64,000 bases of DNA from Pseudomonas sp. PH1b (GCF_000633395.1 NZ_AYMU01000022.1:1-64000), one strand, 5' to 3'; positions 50,794 through 59,775 are shown, numbered from the stretch's first letter. The notes: generated from the sequence alone by a model not told the origin. Made by a program: numbers and translations.

Positions 50794-51702
50794 TCAAACC
50801 CCTTGGTGGGTCCAGCGTGGGTCCAGGTGACGGCCGTCCAGGCTCAGCAACGCGCCGTACATGTCGGGGCGGCGGTCGCGGTAGATGCCCCAGGTCAGGC
50901 GTTCCTCGCGCATCGCCGCCAGGTCCAGGCCGTGCAGCAGCACGCCCGGGGTCTGGCGATCGGCTTCAGCCAGCAGGCGCCCCTTGTGGTTGCAGATGAA
51001 GGACGAGCCATAAAAGCTCATCTGCAACGCCGGGTCGGTAGTCGCCACTTCACGGCCGACGCGGTTGGCGGCCACCACCGGCAGCAGGTTGGCAGCCGCA
51101 TGGCCGCGCATGGTCATCTGCCAGTGATCACGGGAATCCAGGTCGGCGGCGCCGGGCTCGGAGCCGATGGCGGTCGGGAACAGCAGCACCTCGGCCCCCT
51201 GCAACGCCAGGCAGCGGGCGGTCTCGGGGAACCACTGATCCCAGCAGATACCGATCCCCAGGCGGCCGAAGGCGCTGTCCCAGACCCGAAAGCCCGTGTC
51301 ACCGGGGCTGAAGTACTCCTTCTCCTGGTAACCGATGGCGTTGGGGATGTGGGTCTTGCGGTAGACCCCGAGCAGACGGCCATCGGCATCGGCCACGCTC
51401 AGGGAGTTGAAGCAGGCATTGCCGGCCCGCTCGTACCAGCTCAGGGGCAGCACCACCCCCAGCTCCCCGGCCAGGGCGGCAAAGCGCTTGAGCACCCGGC
51501 TGTGGGCGTATTCCTCGGCCAGCTCCAGGTGCTTGTGGTGCTGCTCGATGCAGAAGTACGGGGTGGCGAACAGCTCCTGCAACAGGATCACCTGGGCGCC
51601 CTCGGCCGCCGCCTGGCGCACCAGTTGTTCGGCCTGGTCGAGGTTCTGTTCGAGGTTCCAGCTGCAGGGCATCTGGGTAGTGGCAACGGTCAGGATCGTC
51701 AT
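50794..51702 (-). CDS. aguB: N-carbamoylputrescine amidase
   Basis: 302 residues of the nitrilase superfamily. The Glu-Lys-Cys triad sits in LQELFATPYFC (Glu), YRKTHIPN (Lys) and GICWDQWFPE (Cys). Together with RPDMYGALLSLDGRH at the C-terminus and the neighbouring aguA, this identifies AguB, which hydrolyses N-carbamoylputrescine to putrescine, CO2 and ammonia. Cytosolic. Its start is 4 nt after the aguA stop, so the two are tightly coupled. Confidence 0.93.
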   Translation of the reverse strand: MTILTVATTQMPCSWNLEQNLDQAEQLVRQAAAEGAQVILLQELFATPYFCIEQHHKHLELAEEYAHSRVLKRFAALAGELGVVLPLSWYERAGNACFNSLSVADADGRLLGVYRKTHIPNAIGYQEKEYFSPGDTGFRVWDSAFGRLGIGICWDQWFPETARCLALQGAEVLLFPTAIGSEPGAADLDSRDHWQMTMRGHAAANLLPVVAANRVGREVATTDPALQMSFYGSSFICNHKGRLLAEADRQTPGVLLHGLDLAAMREERLTWGIYRDRRPDMYGALLSLDGRHLDPRWTHQGV

Positions 51703-51705
51703 GGT

Positions 51706-52764
51706 TCAGCCCTTTACCGGCCAGGCCGGCTGCTGCTGGGTGATGCAATGCACCCCGCCGCCGCCATGGGCCAGGTGATTGATTCGCACCGGCACCACTT
51801 CACGCCCCGGGAACGCCAGGGCCAGCACCTCGGCCGCCTCGCGGTCGGCGGCGATGCCATAGGCCGGCATGATGATTGCGCCATTGACGATATAAAAGTT
51901 GGTGTAGGACGCGCAGAACACTTCGGCCTGGGTGTCCACCGCCTCGCTGGCCTCGAACAGTTCGAGCATTTCAAAACTGCGGCCCCGGGCGTCCCGCGCC
52001 AGTTGCAGGGCACGACGGTTCTCGCGCACCACTTCGGCGTACACCGAGTCCGAATCGCGGGTGGCATCCACCAGCAGCACCCCGGGACGGGCAAAGGCGC
52101 AGATGCCGTCGACATGGCCGTCGGTCATGTCGCCAGTGACGTGATCCGGATCGCCCGGCAGCCAGATGGTTTTCTTCACCCCCAGCAGGCGGCTGAAAAT
52201 CTCCTCGATCTCGGCCTTGCAAAGGCCCGGGTTGCGGTTGGGGTTTAGCAGCACCGATTCGGTGGTGATCAGGGTGCCGTCACCGTCCACATGAATTGCC
52301 CCGCCCTCGTTGGCCAGGGGCGTGCCGAAGCATTCCAGGTCCAGGGAGTTGAGCACTCGGCGGGCCAGGCTTTCATCCAGATCGTGGGCCGACTTGCCGC
52401 CCCAGGCATTGAAGCGCCAGCTGACGCCCGCCAGCCCCTGCTGCGGATGCGCGATGAAACTCGGCCCGGAGTCGCGGCACCAGCTGTCGTTCACCGCCAG
52501 GGGAATCAACTCGACATTGGCCCCGCACAGGGCACGAGCGCTCTCCAGGGCCGCAGGGTCGACCACCAGTTTCACCGGCTCGAAGCGCGCAATGGCATTG
52601 ACCACCCGGGCGAAGTCTTCCTGCACCTGAGCCAGGGTCACGCCCCAGCCGGACTCCCAGAGCGCCTGGTTGTGTGGCCAGACCATCCAGGTGGCGGCGT
52701 GCACGGCCCACTCCGCGGGCATGGACCAGCCGTTATGTTGATTGTCATTGCGCAGCATGGGCAT
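51706..52764 (-). CDS. aguA: Agmatine deiminase, cytosolic
   Basis: 352 residues from ATG 52764 with GAGAGG just upstream (ATG 52758 also possible). Guanidine-modifying fold: MPAEWAVHAATWMVWPHNQ, NDSWCRDSGPSFI, NEGGAIHVDGDGTLITTES, MTDGHVDGICAFA and the nucleophile Cys in HGGGGVHCITQQQP. It converts agmatine to N-carbamoylputrescine and ammonia. No signal peptide, unlike the paralogue at 48468. First gene of the leftward agu unit, divergent from a LysR gene that is its probable regulator. Confidence 0.93.
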   Translation of the reverse strand: MPMLRNDNQHNGWSMPAEWAVHAATWMVWPHNQALWESGWGVTLAQVQEDFARVVNAIARFEPVKLVVDPAALESARALCGANVELIPLAVNDSWCRDSGPSFIAHPQQGLAGVSWRFNAWGGKSAHDLDESLARRVLNSLDLECFGTPLANEGGAIHVDGDGTLITTESVLLNPNRNPGLCKAEIEEIFSRLLGVKKTIWLPGDPDHVTGDMTDGHVDGICAFARPGVLLVDATRDSDSVYAEVVRENRRALQLARDARGRSFEMLELFEASEAVDTQAEVFCASYTNFYIVNGAIIMPAYGIAADREAAEVLALAFPGREVVPVRINHLAHGGGGVHCITQQQPAWPVKG

Positions 52765-52815
52765 TGCACCTCTCAGTTAAGGTTTTGTTATCAGCCAACA
52801 AAACACCAATGTTCG

Positions 52816-52831
52816 ATAGCGCCCATGCTAT
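52816..52831. promoter_or_regulatory. Candidate LysR operator in the agu divergent gap
   Basis: ATAGC-N6-GCTAT is a 5-bp inverted repeat with the spacing common for LysR recognition sites, in the 132-bp region between aguA and the LysR gene. No other strong palindrome is visible there. Confidence 0.5.
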
Positions 52832-52896
52832 GGCTTTGAAAAAGCCGCAACAAACGATAGATTTAGCCCATTACTGATCAGCTGGACTTATCAATC

Positions 52897-53763
52897 ATGT
52901 TGAAACACTGGCCACCTCTGAATGCCTTGCGCGGCTTCGAAGCTGCCGCGCGCCTGGGCAGTTTCCACAAGGCCGCCGAAGAACTGCACCTCACCCAGTC
53001 GGCCATCAGCCAGCAGATCCGCAGCCTGGAAACCTTCCTCGAACAGCCGCTGTTCTTCCGCACCGGGCGCAGCGTCAGCCTCACCGATGCCGGGCATGAC
53101 CTGCGCAGCACCACCCAGTCGCTGCTGCAGCAACTGGCGGTGGGCATCCGTCGCCTGGAGCAGTACCGCAAGCCCAACCAACTGGTGGTCAACACCACCC
53201 CGGCGTTCGCCCGCCACTGGCTGCTGCCGCGCCTGGGCGAGTTCCATCGCCTGCACCCGGAGGTCGACCTCTGGCTGTTCACCTCCTTCGAGCCGCCGGA
53301 CATGAGCACCCAGACCATCGACCTGACGATTCGCGACGACCTCAGCGCCCAGGCCGAATGCAGCTACCTGGAGCTCTACAGCGACCGCCTCTACCCGGCC
53401 TGCCACCCGCGCCTGCTGGAACAGCCACGGGAATGCCGCACCACCTTGCACGGCGAACGGGAAATGGACTGGAGCCACTGGGTGGTAGAAGGCGGCGCGG
53501 ACATTGGCCAGGGCAGTAGCGGGTTGAATTTTTCCGACCCCGGGTTGCTGCTGGACGCCGCCTGCGCTGGCCATGGGATTGCCCTGGTCAGCCAGTTGCT
53601 GGCCGAGCAGGCGCGTAACGAGGGGCAACTGGCGCCGCTGTGCGAGCAGAGCGTACGCGGCCCGACCTGGTCCTGGCTGATTCATCGGGACAGCGAAGGC
53701 AGCGCCCTGACCTGCAGTTTCAGCCAGTGGTTACAGGGGGCGCTGCACGCTCAAGAGAATTAG
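52897..53763 (+). CDS. LysR-family regulator, GcvA-like, probable agu regulator
   Basis: 288 residues. HTH at about 1-62: LNALRGFEAAARLGSFHKAA then LHLTQSAISQQIRSLETFL, the GcvA-type arrangement. Effector domain at about 90-285 (TPAFARHWLLPRLGEFHRLHP, AACAGHGIALVSQLLAEQ). Divergent from aguA, with an inverted repeat in the gap, so agmatine-type inducers are plausible. Inference only. Confidence 0.88.
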   Translation: MLKHWPPLNALRGFEAAARLGSFHKAAEELHLTQSAISQQIRSLETFLEQPLFFRTGRSVSLTDAGHDLRSTTQSLLQQLAVGIRRLEQYRKPNQLVVNTTPAFARHWLLPRLGEFHRLHPEVDLWLFTSFEPPDMSTQTIDLTIRDDLSAQAECSYLELYSDRLYPACHPRLLEQPRECRTTLHGEREMDWSHWVVEGGADIGQGSSGLNFSDPGLLLDAACAGHGIALVSQLLAEQARNEGQLAPLCEQSVRGPTWSWLIHRDSEGSALTCSFSQWLQGALHAQEN

Positions 53764-53887
53764 AACACCTGCACCCGCACTACCGGGCCCGATGCAAAAC
53801 CATTTTCGATTTTTGCCGGTAACCCGAACCACGGCGACGCCTTAAGCTGGCGCCGGTGCAATCCGCACCGTCATTGAGGAGCCGTCC

Positions 53888-54508
53888 GTGCCCCCTGTCC
53901 ACGACATCAACTGGCCGCTGTGGCTGTCGACCATGCTGCCCATGGCCCTGAGCGCCGGCCCCGGCAACCTGATGGTGGCCAGCTCCGGCGCCCAGAGCGG
54001 CGTGCGTCGTTCTCTGCGTTTTATCCTCGGGCTCGACCTGACCTATTTCCTGCTGGCCTTGCTGGTGGGGCTGGGGCTGTATCACAGCCTGGCGAACCAG
54101 CCGCAACTGCTGTGGGGGCTGCGAGTCGCCGGCAGCCTGTACATTTTCTGGCTGGGCCTGCGCCTGTTGCTGCGGCCCCTGCGCAAGCCTGGCGAACAGG
54201 CCGTGACCCTGCAGTTTCGTGACGGCGTGGTGCTGCAACTGGGCAATGTGCAGGGCCTGGTCATGTTGCTGGTGATGTTCTCCACCTTCAGCCCGGGAAC
54301 GGACGTGGGCAGCACCGTGGTGCTGACGCTCAGCGCCGCACTGATCGCGGTGAACCTGTTCGGTCATCTGCTCTGGGCCTGCCTCGGCTCAAGCCTGCAG
54401 GTCCTGCTGCGGGCCCGACCCAGGCTGCTGCTGGCCCAGAATGCCCTGTTCGGCGTGATGCTGATGGCGGTGGCAATCTGGATCTTCCTGCGCAACGGCA
54501 CTGCCTAG
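53888..54508 (+). CDS. LysE/RhtB-family amino acid exporter
   Basis: 206 residues from a GTG at 53888 with GAGGAG upstream. Six hydrophobic helices; the N-terminal AMALSAGPGNLMVASSGAQSG (MPMALSAGPGN) and RVAGSLYIFWLGLRLL are the marks of LysE/RhtB translocators, which export amino acids or related metabolites by proton antiport. Substrate unknown. It lies between two LysR genes and converges with the one on the right. Confidence 0.87.
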   Translation: MPPVHDINWPLWLSTMLPMALSAGPGNLMVASSGAQSGVRRSLRFILGLDLTYFLLALLVGLGLYHSLANQPQLLWGLRVAGSLYIFWLGLRLLLRPLRKPGEQAVTLQFRDGVVLQLGNVQGLVMLLVMFSTFSPGTDVGSTVVLTLSAALIAVNLFGHLLWACLGSSLQVLLRARPRLLLAQNALFGVMLMAVAIWIFLRNGTA

Positions 54509-54525
54509 CCGCAAACGCGCAACAC

Positions 54526-55407
54526 TCACTCCCCGCACAACCCATGGCGCGCCAGCAAGTCGCAGAGAAACTCCACCACCCGTTCGACCCGCTCCTGGCC
54601 CTGGGTCGCCAGGTTGCGCAGCAGCCAGATATCCGCCCGGTGGGGCGGAGTCTGGGGCAACACCCGGTGCAGGCCCAGAGGCTCTGCGATGTACACCGGC
54701 AAGGCGGCAATCCCCAACCCCGCCTGCACCGCCTTGAGTTGCGCCTCCAGGTTGCCGGTGCGCATCCACAGCGGCTGGTCGCCGCTGAGCTGATCCAGCC
54801 AGCGGGCCAGGGGCATGTGGGCCAGGGTCTGGTTCCAGCCGATCAGCGAATGCTGGCGCAAGTCCGCCGGCTTTTCGGGGCAGCCATGGGCAGCGGCGTA
54901 ACCCGGGGAACAGAACAGCGCCTGGGTCAACTCGCCAACCCGGCGCAGGGTGAAGTTGCCGGCTTCCGGCCGTTGCAGGCGCAGCAGCAGGTCGCTGTGA
55001 CTCTGGGTGAGCTTGACCGAGCGCGCCGCATTGACGAAATCGAAGCGGATCTGTGGATGCTGCAAGCGAAACGGCGCAAGCGCGGGAATGATCAGGTGGC
55101 TGCCCATCAGCTCCGGGCAGTCGATGCGCACCACCCCCGCCATGCGCGCTCCAGGCCGGGACAGTTGGCGCTCCATCAGCCGGAAGCGCTCCTCGGCCTC
55201 CAGGGCCATGGGCAGCAGGGCCTGGCCGGCCTCGGTGAGGAAATAGCCCTGGGTGGTCTTGAGAAACAGCACGCTGTTCAAGGCCTGCTCCAGCATCAGG
55301 ATCTTGCGCGAAACCGTCGAGGCCGACACCTTCAGCACCTGCCCGGCGTCGGTGATGTTGCTGGCATTGGCGACGGCTATGAAAAACCGCAGATCGTCCC
55401 AGTTCAC
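54526..55407 (-). CDS. LysR-family transcriptional regulator
   Basis: 293 residues. HTH at about 1-60 (MNWDDLRFFIAVANASNITDA, KVSASTVSRKILMLEQAL) and CrgA-like effector domain (VVRIDCPELMGSHLIIPALAP, AQLKAVQAGLGIAALPVYIA). Eighteen bases separate its stop from the convergent LysE gene, while the GNAT gene at 55531 is divergent. Targets unknown. Confidence 0.87.
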   Translation of the reverse strand: MNWDDLRFFIAVANASNITDAGQVLKVSASTVSRKILMLEQALNSVLFLKTTQGYFLTEAGQALLPMALEAEERFRLMERQLSRPGARMAGVVRIDCPELMGSHLIIPALAPFRLQHPQIRFDFVNAARSVKLTQSHSDLLLRLQRPEAGNFTLRRVGELTQALFCSPGYAAAHGCPEKPADLRQHSLIGWNQTLAHMPLARWLDQLSGDQPLWMRTGNLEAQLKAVQAGLGIAALPVYIAEPLGLHRVLPQTPPHRADIWLLRNLATQGQERVERVVEFLCDLLARHGLCGE

Positions 55408-55530
55408 GCTTACCTGCCCTATCCCTGAAAACCCAGGCCGAGGATCTTATGCGAAAAAAGTACCGCAGAGGTCAGACTTTTCTCCGGTAAAGTGGCCCAG
55501 GTCTTTGCTGCCAACGGATCTGGAGCCCCC

Positions 55531-56058
55531 ATGCTGGAACTGCATTCCCCTCGCCTTCACCTGCGCCCCTTGAACGCCCATGACTGGGACCTGTTTCTGG
55601 CCCTGCACAGCGACCCGGAAAACCTCCGCTATGTCTGCGATCCGCTCTCCCGGGCGCAGATCGAGGAGCGTTTCACCTCGCGCCTGCCCCACTGGGACAT
55701 GGATGCGAGCCATTGGCTGTGCCTGGTGATCCGCGACCGCCACAGCGGCGAAGAGCTGGGCTTCACCGGCCTGCGGGTCAGCGACCGGCCCAGCGCCGAA
55801 GCCGAGGTCGGCTACCTGCTGGCCCCCGCTCATCAAGGCAAGGGCCTGGCCACGGAATCCCTGCGCACGCTGATGGAGTACGCCCGCCACAGCCTGGGTA
55901 TCAAGCGCCTGGTGGCCACGGTCACCGACGGCAATGCAGCGTCGTGCCAGGTCCTGGAGCGCTGCGGTTTTGTCTTCCAGCACTGTGATGAACGAGCATT
56001 CCAGAGGGGTGGCGAAGTGTTCGACGACCTGATTTTCAGCTGCCCCCTGACCGCCTGA
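55531..56058 (+). CDS. GNAT-family acetyltransferase, RimJ/RimL type
   Basis: 175 residues from ATG 55531 with GGAG upstream; the open frame starts 39 nt earlier without a ribosome site. RimJ/RimL-type layout: MLELHSPRLHLRPLNAHDWD, SHWLCLVIRDRHSGEELGF, AEVGYLLAPAHQGKGLATES (acetyl-CoA loop QGKGLA) and VTDGNAASCQVLERCGFVFQ. These enzymes acetylate N-terminal or side-chain amines; the substrate is unknown. Separate from the lhgR gene downstream by 111 bp. Confidence 0.85.
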   Translation: MLELHSPRLHLRPLNAHDWDLFLALHSDPENLRYVCDPLSRAQIEERFTSRLPHWDMDASHWLCLVIRDRHSGEELGFTGLRVSDRPSAEAEVGYLLAPAHQGKGLATESLRTLMEYARHSLGIKRLVATVTDGNAASCQVLERCGFVFQHCDERAFQRGGEVFDDLIFSCPLTA

Positions 56059-56132
56059 ACCCGAGCTTGTCAGCCCCCTCCCAGGCCTGCCCGGTGCGGG
56101 TTTTTCTTGACAGCGAAAAATCCCAACGGCTA

Positions 56133-56143
56133 TTGTCTGACAA
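56133..56143. promoter_or_regulatory. Candidate LhgR operator before lhgR
   Basis: TTGTCTGACAA is a perfect palindrome (TTGTC-T-GACAA) 26 bp before the lhgR ATG. It fits the N-y-G-T...A-C-n consensus of FadR-type GntR regulators, and 14 identical bases (GTCTGACAACCTGA) recur before lhgO at 56959, so the two genes share an operator. Confidence 0.7.
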
Positions 56144-56169
56144 CCTGACTACCAAGGCTTTACCCTCCC

Positions 56170-56880
56170 ATGCTCGAACTCCAGCGACCCGACTCTCTCG
56201 TTGTGCGGGTGGTCAATGCGATCCGCACCGAGATCGATTCCGGCCGCCTGGCCCCCGAATCGCGCCTGCCTACCGAGCAGCAGCTGGCCGAGCAGTTGAA
56301 CGTCAGCCGCTCGGTGATTCGCGAAGCCATTGCCCAGCTCAAGGCCGACGGCGTGCTGATTGCCCGTCGTGGCCTGGGCTCGTACATTTCCAAGACCCCG
56401 GCCGGCACCGTCTTCCGCTTCCCGCAAACCCGAGGCCGTCTGGCGGACCTGGCGCAGATGTTCGAAATGCGCCTGTGGATCGAGACCCAGGCCGCGTCGA
56501 TCGCCGCCCAGCGCCGCGACGCCGCTGACCTGCAGCGCATGCAACGAGCCCTGCAGGAAATGCACGACCAGCGCAGCGACCTGGAAACCGCCGCCCTGGC
56601 CGATGTGGAGTTCCACCGGGCCATCGCCGAAGCCAGCAAGAATGACTATTTCGTGGCTTTCCATGATTTTCTCGGCAGCCAGCTGGCCAGTGCCCGCAAG
56701 ACCGCCTGGGAAAACTCGGCACTGCCCCAGGTAGGCGGTTCGGCGGATGCCATCCAGGAACATCAGGCGCTGTACCAGGCCATCGCCGATGGCAACCGGC
56801 AAGCGGCCGCAGCCTGCGCCGATGCCCACTTGCGCGCATCGGCCAAGCGCCTGGGCCTGGAACTGCCGACTACCGATTAA
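56170..56880 (+). CDS. lhgR: FadR-subfamily GntR regulator, probable LhgR
   Basis: 236 residues. Winged HTH at about 5-75 (IRTEIDSGRLAPESRLPTEQ, LNVSRSVIREAIAQL, GVLIARRGLGSYI) and FCD effector domain at about 90-225 (MFEMRLWIETQAASIAAQR, ADVEFHRAIAEASKNDYFV, EHQALYQAIADGN with the metal-binding His/Asp/Glu pattern). In P. putida the GntR protein beside lhgO, LhgR, represses it and responds to L-2-hydroxyglutarate. Position and shared operator support the same role here. Confidence 0.8.
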   Translation: MLELQRPDSLVVRVVNAIRTEIDSGRLAPESRLPTEQQLAEQLNVSRSVIREAIAQLKADGVLIARRGLGSYISKTPAGTVFRFPQTRGRLADLAQMFEMRLWIETQAASIAAQRRDAADLQRMQRALQEMHDQRSDLETAALADVEFHRAIAEASKNDYFVAFHDFLGSQLASARKTAWENSALPQVGGSADAIQEHQALYQAIADGNRQAAAACADAHLRASAKRLGLELPTTD

Positions 56881-56956
56881 CCATTGCTAGAAAATTCACG
56901 CCTCACGCTGCACGTTTGACAGCCGGCGCAAGCCTGCAGAGTTTTGTCGGATTAGT

Positions 56957-56967
56957 TAGTCTGACAA
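56957..56967. promoter_or_regulatory. Candidate LhgR operator before lhgO
   Basis: TAGTCTGACAA, 45 bp before the lhgO ATG, repeats the lhgR upstream element; the shared block GTCTGACAACCTGA spans 56959-56972. Its location suits repression of lhgO by the FadR-type protein encoded next door. Confidence 0.7.
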
Positions 56968-57012
56968 CCTGATAACCAGACCTGAAACAAGTGATCCAAG
57001 GTACCCAGAACA

Positions 57013-58206
57013 ATGATCTATGACTTTTGCATCATCGGCGGCGGCATCGTCGGACTGGCCACCGCGATGGAGATCCTCAAGCGCCAGCCCGGCGCGTCGC
57101 TGGTGATCCTGGAAAAGGAAACCGTGCTGGCCAAACACCAGACCGGGCACAACAGCGGGGTGATCCATGCCGGGATCTACTACGCGCCCGGCAGCCTCAA
57201 GGCCGACCTGTGCAAGCGTGGCGCCGAGGCCACCAAGCAGTTCTGCAGCGAGCACGGGATCAAGTTCGAGGTCTGCGGCAAGGTGCTGGTGGCGTCCAAC
57301 GCCCTGGAAGTGCAACGCATGGAGGCCCTGTACCAGCGCTCGCAGCAGAACGGCCTGAAGGTCGAGCGCCTGGACGCCGAGCAACTGCGCCAGCGTGAAC
57401 CGAACATCGTCGGCCTTGGCGGGCTGTTCCTCGACGCCACCGGCATCGTCGACTACCGCGAAGTCTGCGACACCATGGCCCGGGTGATCCGCCGCGACGG
57501 TGGCGAAATCTGCCTCAGCCAGACCGTGACCGCGATCCAGGAAAGCGCCGACAGCGTCACCGTCAGCACCCACGGCGGTAGCTGGCGGGCGAAGAAGCTG
57601 GTGGCCTGCGCCGGCCTGCAATCGGACCGCCTGGCGACCCTGGCCGGGATCAGCATCGACCACCAGATCATCCCCTTCCGTGGCGAATACTTCCGTCTGC
57701 CGGCGTCGAAGAACGACATCGTCAATCACCTGATCTACCCGATTCCCGACCCCGAGCTGCCGTTTCTCGGGGTGCACCTGACGCGCATGATCGACGGCAG
57801 CGTCACCGTGGGGCCCAACGCGGTACTGGGCCTGGGCCGTGAGAACTACAAGAAGTTCTCGATCAACTGGCGCGATGTGGCGCAGTACGCCAGCTTCCCC
57901 GGGTTCTGGAAAACCATCTGGCAGAACCTCGGCTCCGGCACCACCGAGATGAAGAACTCGCTGTTCAAGTCCGGCTACCTGGAGCAATGCCGCAAGTACT
58001 GCCCGTCCCTGGAAGTCGACGACCTGCTGCCCTACGAAGCGGGGATCCGCGCCCAGGCGGTGATGCGCGACGGCAGCCTGGTGCACGACTTCCTGTTCGC
58101 CGAAACCCCGCGCATGTTGCACGTCTGCAACGCGCCCTCACCCGCCGCCACCTCGGCAATTCCCATTGGTTCGATGATTGCCGACCGGATCTTCCAGGCG
58201 GATTGA
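57013..58206 (+). CDS. lhgO: L-2-hydroxyglutarate oxidase/dehydrogenase
   Basis: 397 residues. FAD Rossmann motif FCIIGGGIVGLATAMEIL (5-22), then LEKETVLAKHQTGHNSGVIH, AGIYYAPGSLKADLCKRGA, and the C-terminal EAGIRAQAVMRDGSLVHDFL with NAPSPAATSAIPIGSMI, all typical of LhgO (YgaF). It oxidises L-2-hydroxyglutarate to 2-oxoglutarate and passes electrons to quinone, or to oxygen in some members; it is usually membrane-associated. Its neighbours are the FadR-type regulator and an MHS carrier, which together form an uptake and oxidation module for C5 acids. Confidence 0.92.
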   Translation: MIYDFCIIGGGIVGLATAMEILKRQPGASLVILEKETVLAKHQTGHNSGVIHAGIYYAPGSLKADLCKRGAEATKQFCSEHGIKFEVCGKVLVASNALEVQRMEALYQRSQQNGLKVERLDAEQLRQREPNIVGLGGLFLDATGIVDYREVCDTMARVIRRDGGEICLSQTVTAIQESADSVTVSTHGGSWRAKKLVACAGLQSDRLATLAGISIDHQIIPFRGEYFRLPASKNDIVNHLIYPIPDPELPFLGVHLTRMIDGSVTVGPNAVLGLGRENYKKFSINWRDVAQYASFPGFWKTIWQNLGSGTTEMKNSLFKSGYLEQCRKYCPSLEVDDLLPYEAGIRAQAVMRDGSLVHDFLFAETPRMLHVCNAPSPAATSAIPIGSMIADRIFQAD

Positions 58207-58360
58207 AACACCCCGCGCCATGCCGTTCTTGCCCTGTGCCCAAGCACAGCCAGCAGGGCTGCGTGCCGCCGCAACACCTCCGGCAACGCCTTTTTCGGCG
58301 CGCTGGACATGGCTCGCGTCAACTCGACAATAAATACAATGATCCAAGAGGATGTACAGA

Positions 58361-59689
58361 ATGACCGCAGTTGAAACCGGCAGTACTGCAGCGGAAACCC
58401 CACAACAAACCAAGAAGCGCCTGCGCAAGGTCGCGGCGGCGACCATCTTCGGCTCGATGCTGGAGTGGTACGACTTCTACCTCTACGCCACCATGGCGGC
58501 CATCGTCTTCTCGAAGATCTTCTTCGACAACAGCGACCCGAAGACCGCCACCCTGATGGCCTTCTCCACCTTCGCCATCGGCTTTATCGCCCGGCCCTTC
58601 GGCGGCATCCTGTTCGGCTACCTGGGGGACAAGTTCGGCCGCAAGCAGGTCCTGGTGCTGACCTTCTGCCTGATGGGCGTGTGCACCACGCTGATCGGCC
58701 TGATCCCCAGCTACGCCTCGATCGGCATCTGGGCGCCGATCCTGCTGGTGGCCATCCGCATCATCCAGGGCCTGGGGGCCGGTGCCGAGCTCTCGGGCGC
58801 GGCGGTCACCTCCTATGAACATGCCAGCGAAGGCAAGCGCGGCAGCCAGGGCGCCTGGCCGGCACTGGGGCTGAACCTGGGCCTGCTGCTGTCGTCGCTG
58901 ACCATTTACCTGCTGACCATCAACGGCAACGAGTTCCTGCTGGCCGGTGGCTGGCGCATCCCCTTCGTCTGCAGCATCGTGCTGGTGGGCGTCGGCCTCT
59001 GGGTGCGCAACAGCATCCCGGAAACCCCGGAGTTCAAGGAACTGAAGAAGGACGCGCCCAAGGTCCAGGCCTCGCCCCTCAAGGCGCTGCTGAAAAATGA
59101 CCTCAAGGGCCTGGGCGTGGTGTTCTTCGTGGCCATCGGCTACAACGCCCTGAGCTACATCTTCAAGACCTTCTCCCTGGCGTACCTGACCCAGTACAAG
59201 GGCGTGGACGTACACGTCACCTCGCTGTCGGTGACCATCGCCAGCCTGATCGCCATCGTTGCCGTACCGTTCTTCGGCTGGCTCTGCGACAAGTGGAGCA
59301 GCAAGACCGTGCTGGTACTCGGCGGCGTGTTCTCGCTGCTGTTCGCCTACCCGTTCCTGGCCCTGCTCAACACCGGCGAAAGCTTGATGATCTACATCGC
59401 CATCGGTGTCGGCACCGGCATCCTGGCGCCCATGATGTTCGCGCCCCAGGGTTCGTTCCTCAGCCGCCAGTTCCCCACCGCGACCCGCTCCTCGGGCTTC
59501 GGCACCGGGCGCGAGATCGGCACCGCCATCGCCGGCGGCCTGGCGCCGCTGGGTGCCCTGTCCCTGGTGACCGCCTCGGCCACCCACTCCACCGATGGCG
59601 TGGTGATCATCCTCGCCGTCGCCGCGGTGCTGGTGGTGGTGTTCGCCCTGTGCGACCAGGGCCGCAAGCACTCGGCATTCAAGAACTGA
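58361..59689 (+). CDS. MHS-family MFS transporter (dicarboxylate or 2-oxoglutarate type)
   Basis: 442 residues from ATG 58361 with AGAGGA 9 nt upstream. Twelve membrane segments; MHS marks are SMLEWYDFYLYATMAAIVF, ARPFGGILFGYLGDKFGRK, GLGAGAELSGAAVTSYEHA and DLKGLGVVFFVAIGYNALSY. KgtP and ShiA are relatives. It is 154 bp after lhgO on the same strand, so 2-hydroxyglutarate or 2-oxoglutarate are reasonable substrates. Cotranscription with lhgO is likely but a promoter in the gap cannot be excluded. Confidence 0.87.
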   Translation: MTAVETGSTAAETPQQTKKRLRKVAAATIFGSMLEWYDFYLYATMAAIVFSKIFFDNSDPKTATLMAFSTFAIGFIARPFGGILFGYLGDKFGRKQVLVLTFCLMGVCTTLIGLIPSYASIGIWAPILLVAIRIIQGLGAGAELSGAAVTSYEHASEGKRGSQGAWPALGLNLGLLLSSLTIYLLTINGNEFLLAGGWRIPFVCSIVLVGVGLWVRNSIPETPEFKELKKDAPKVQASPLKALLKNDLKGLGVVFFVAIGYNALSYIFKTFSLAYLTQYKGVDVHVTSLSVTIASLIAIVAVPFFGWLCDKWSSKTVLVLGGVFSLLFAYPFLALLNTGESLMIYIAIGVGTGILAPMMFAPQGSFLSRQFPTATRSSGFGTGREIGTAIAGGLAPLGALSLVTASATHSTDGVVIILAVAAVLVVVFALCDQGRKHSAFKN

Positions 59690-59705
59690 GGTTGGCGGCT
59701 CCCTT

Positions 59706-59729
59706 CCCAGGCCGCTGCAGCGGCCTGGG
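59706..59729 (+). terminator. Perfect palindrome after the MHS gene
   Basis: A 24-nt perfect palindrome (left arm CCCAGGCCGCTG) begins 16 bp after the transporter stop. No T-run follows, but it is the likely end of the transcript. Confidence 0.5.
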
Positions 59730-59775
59730 GAGACTCTGCTAAGGTGGCCGCTGAACTCGTATTACGGGCTACCCC

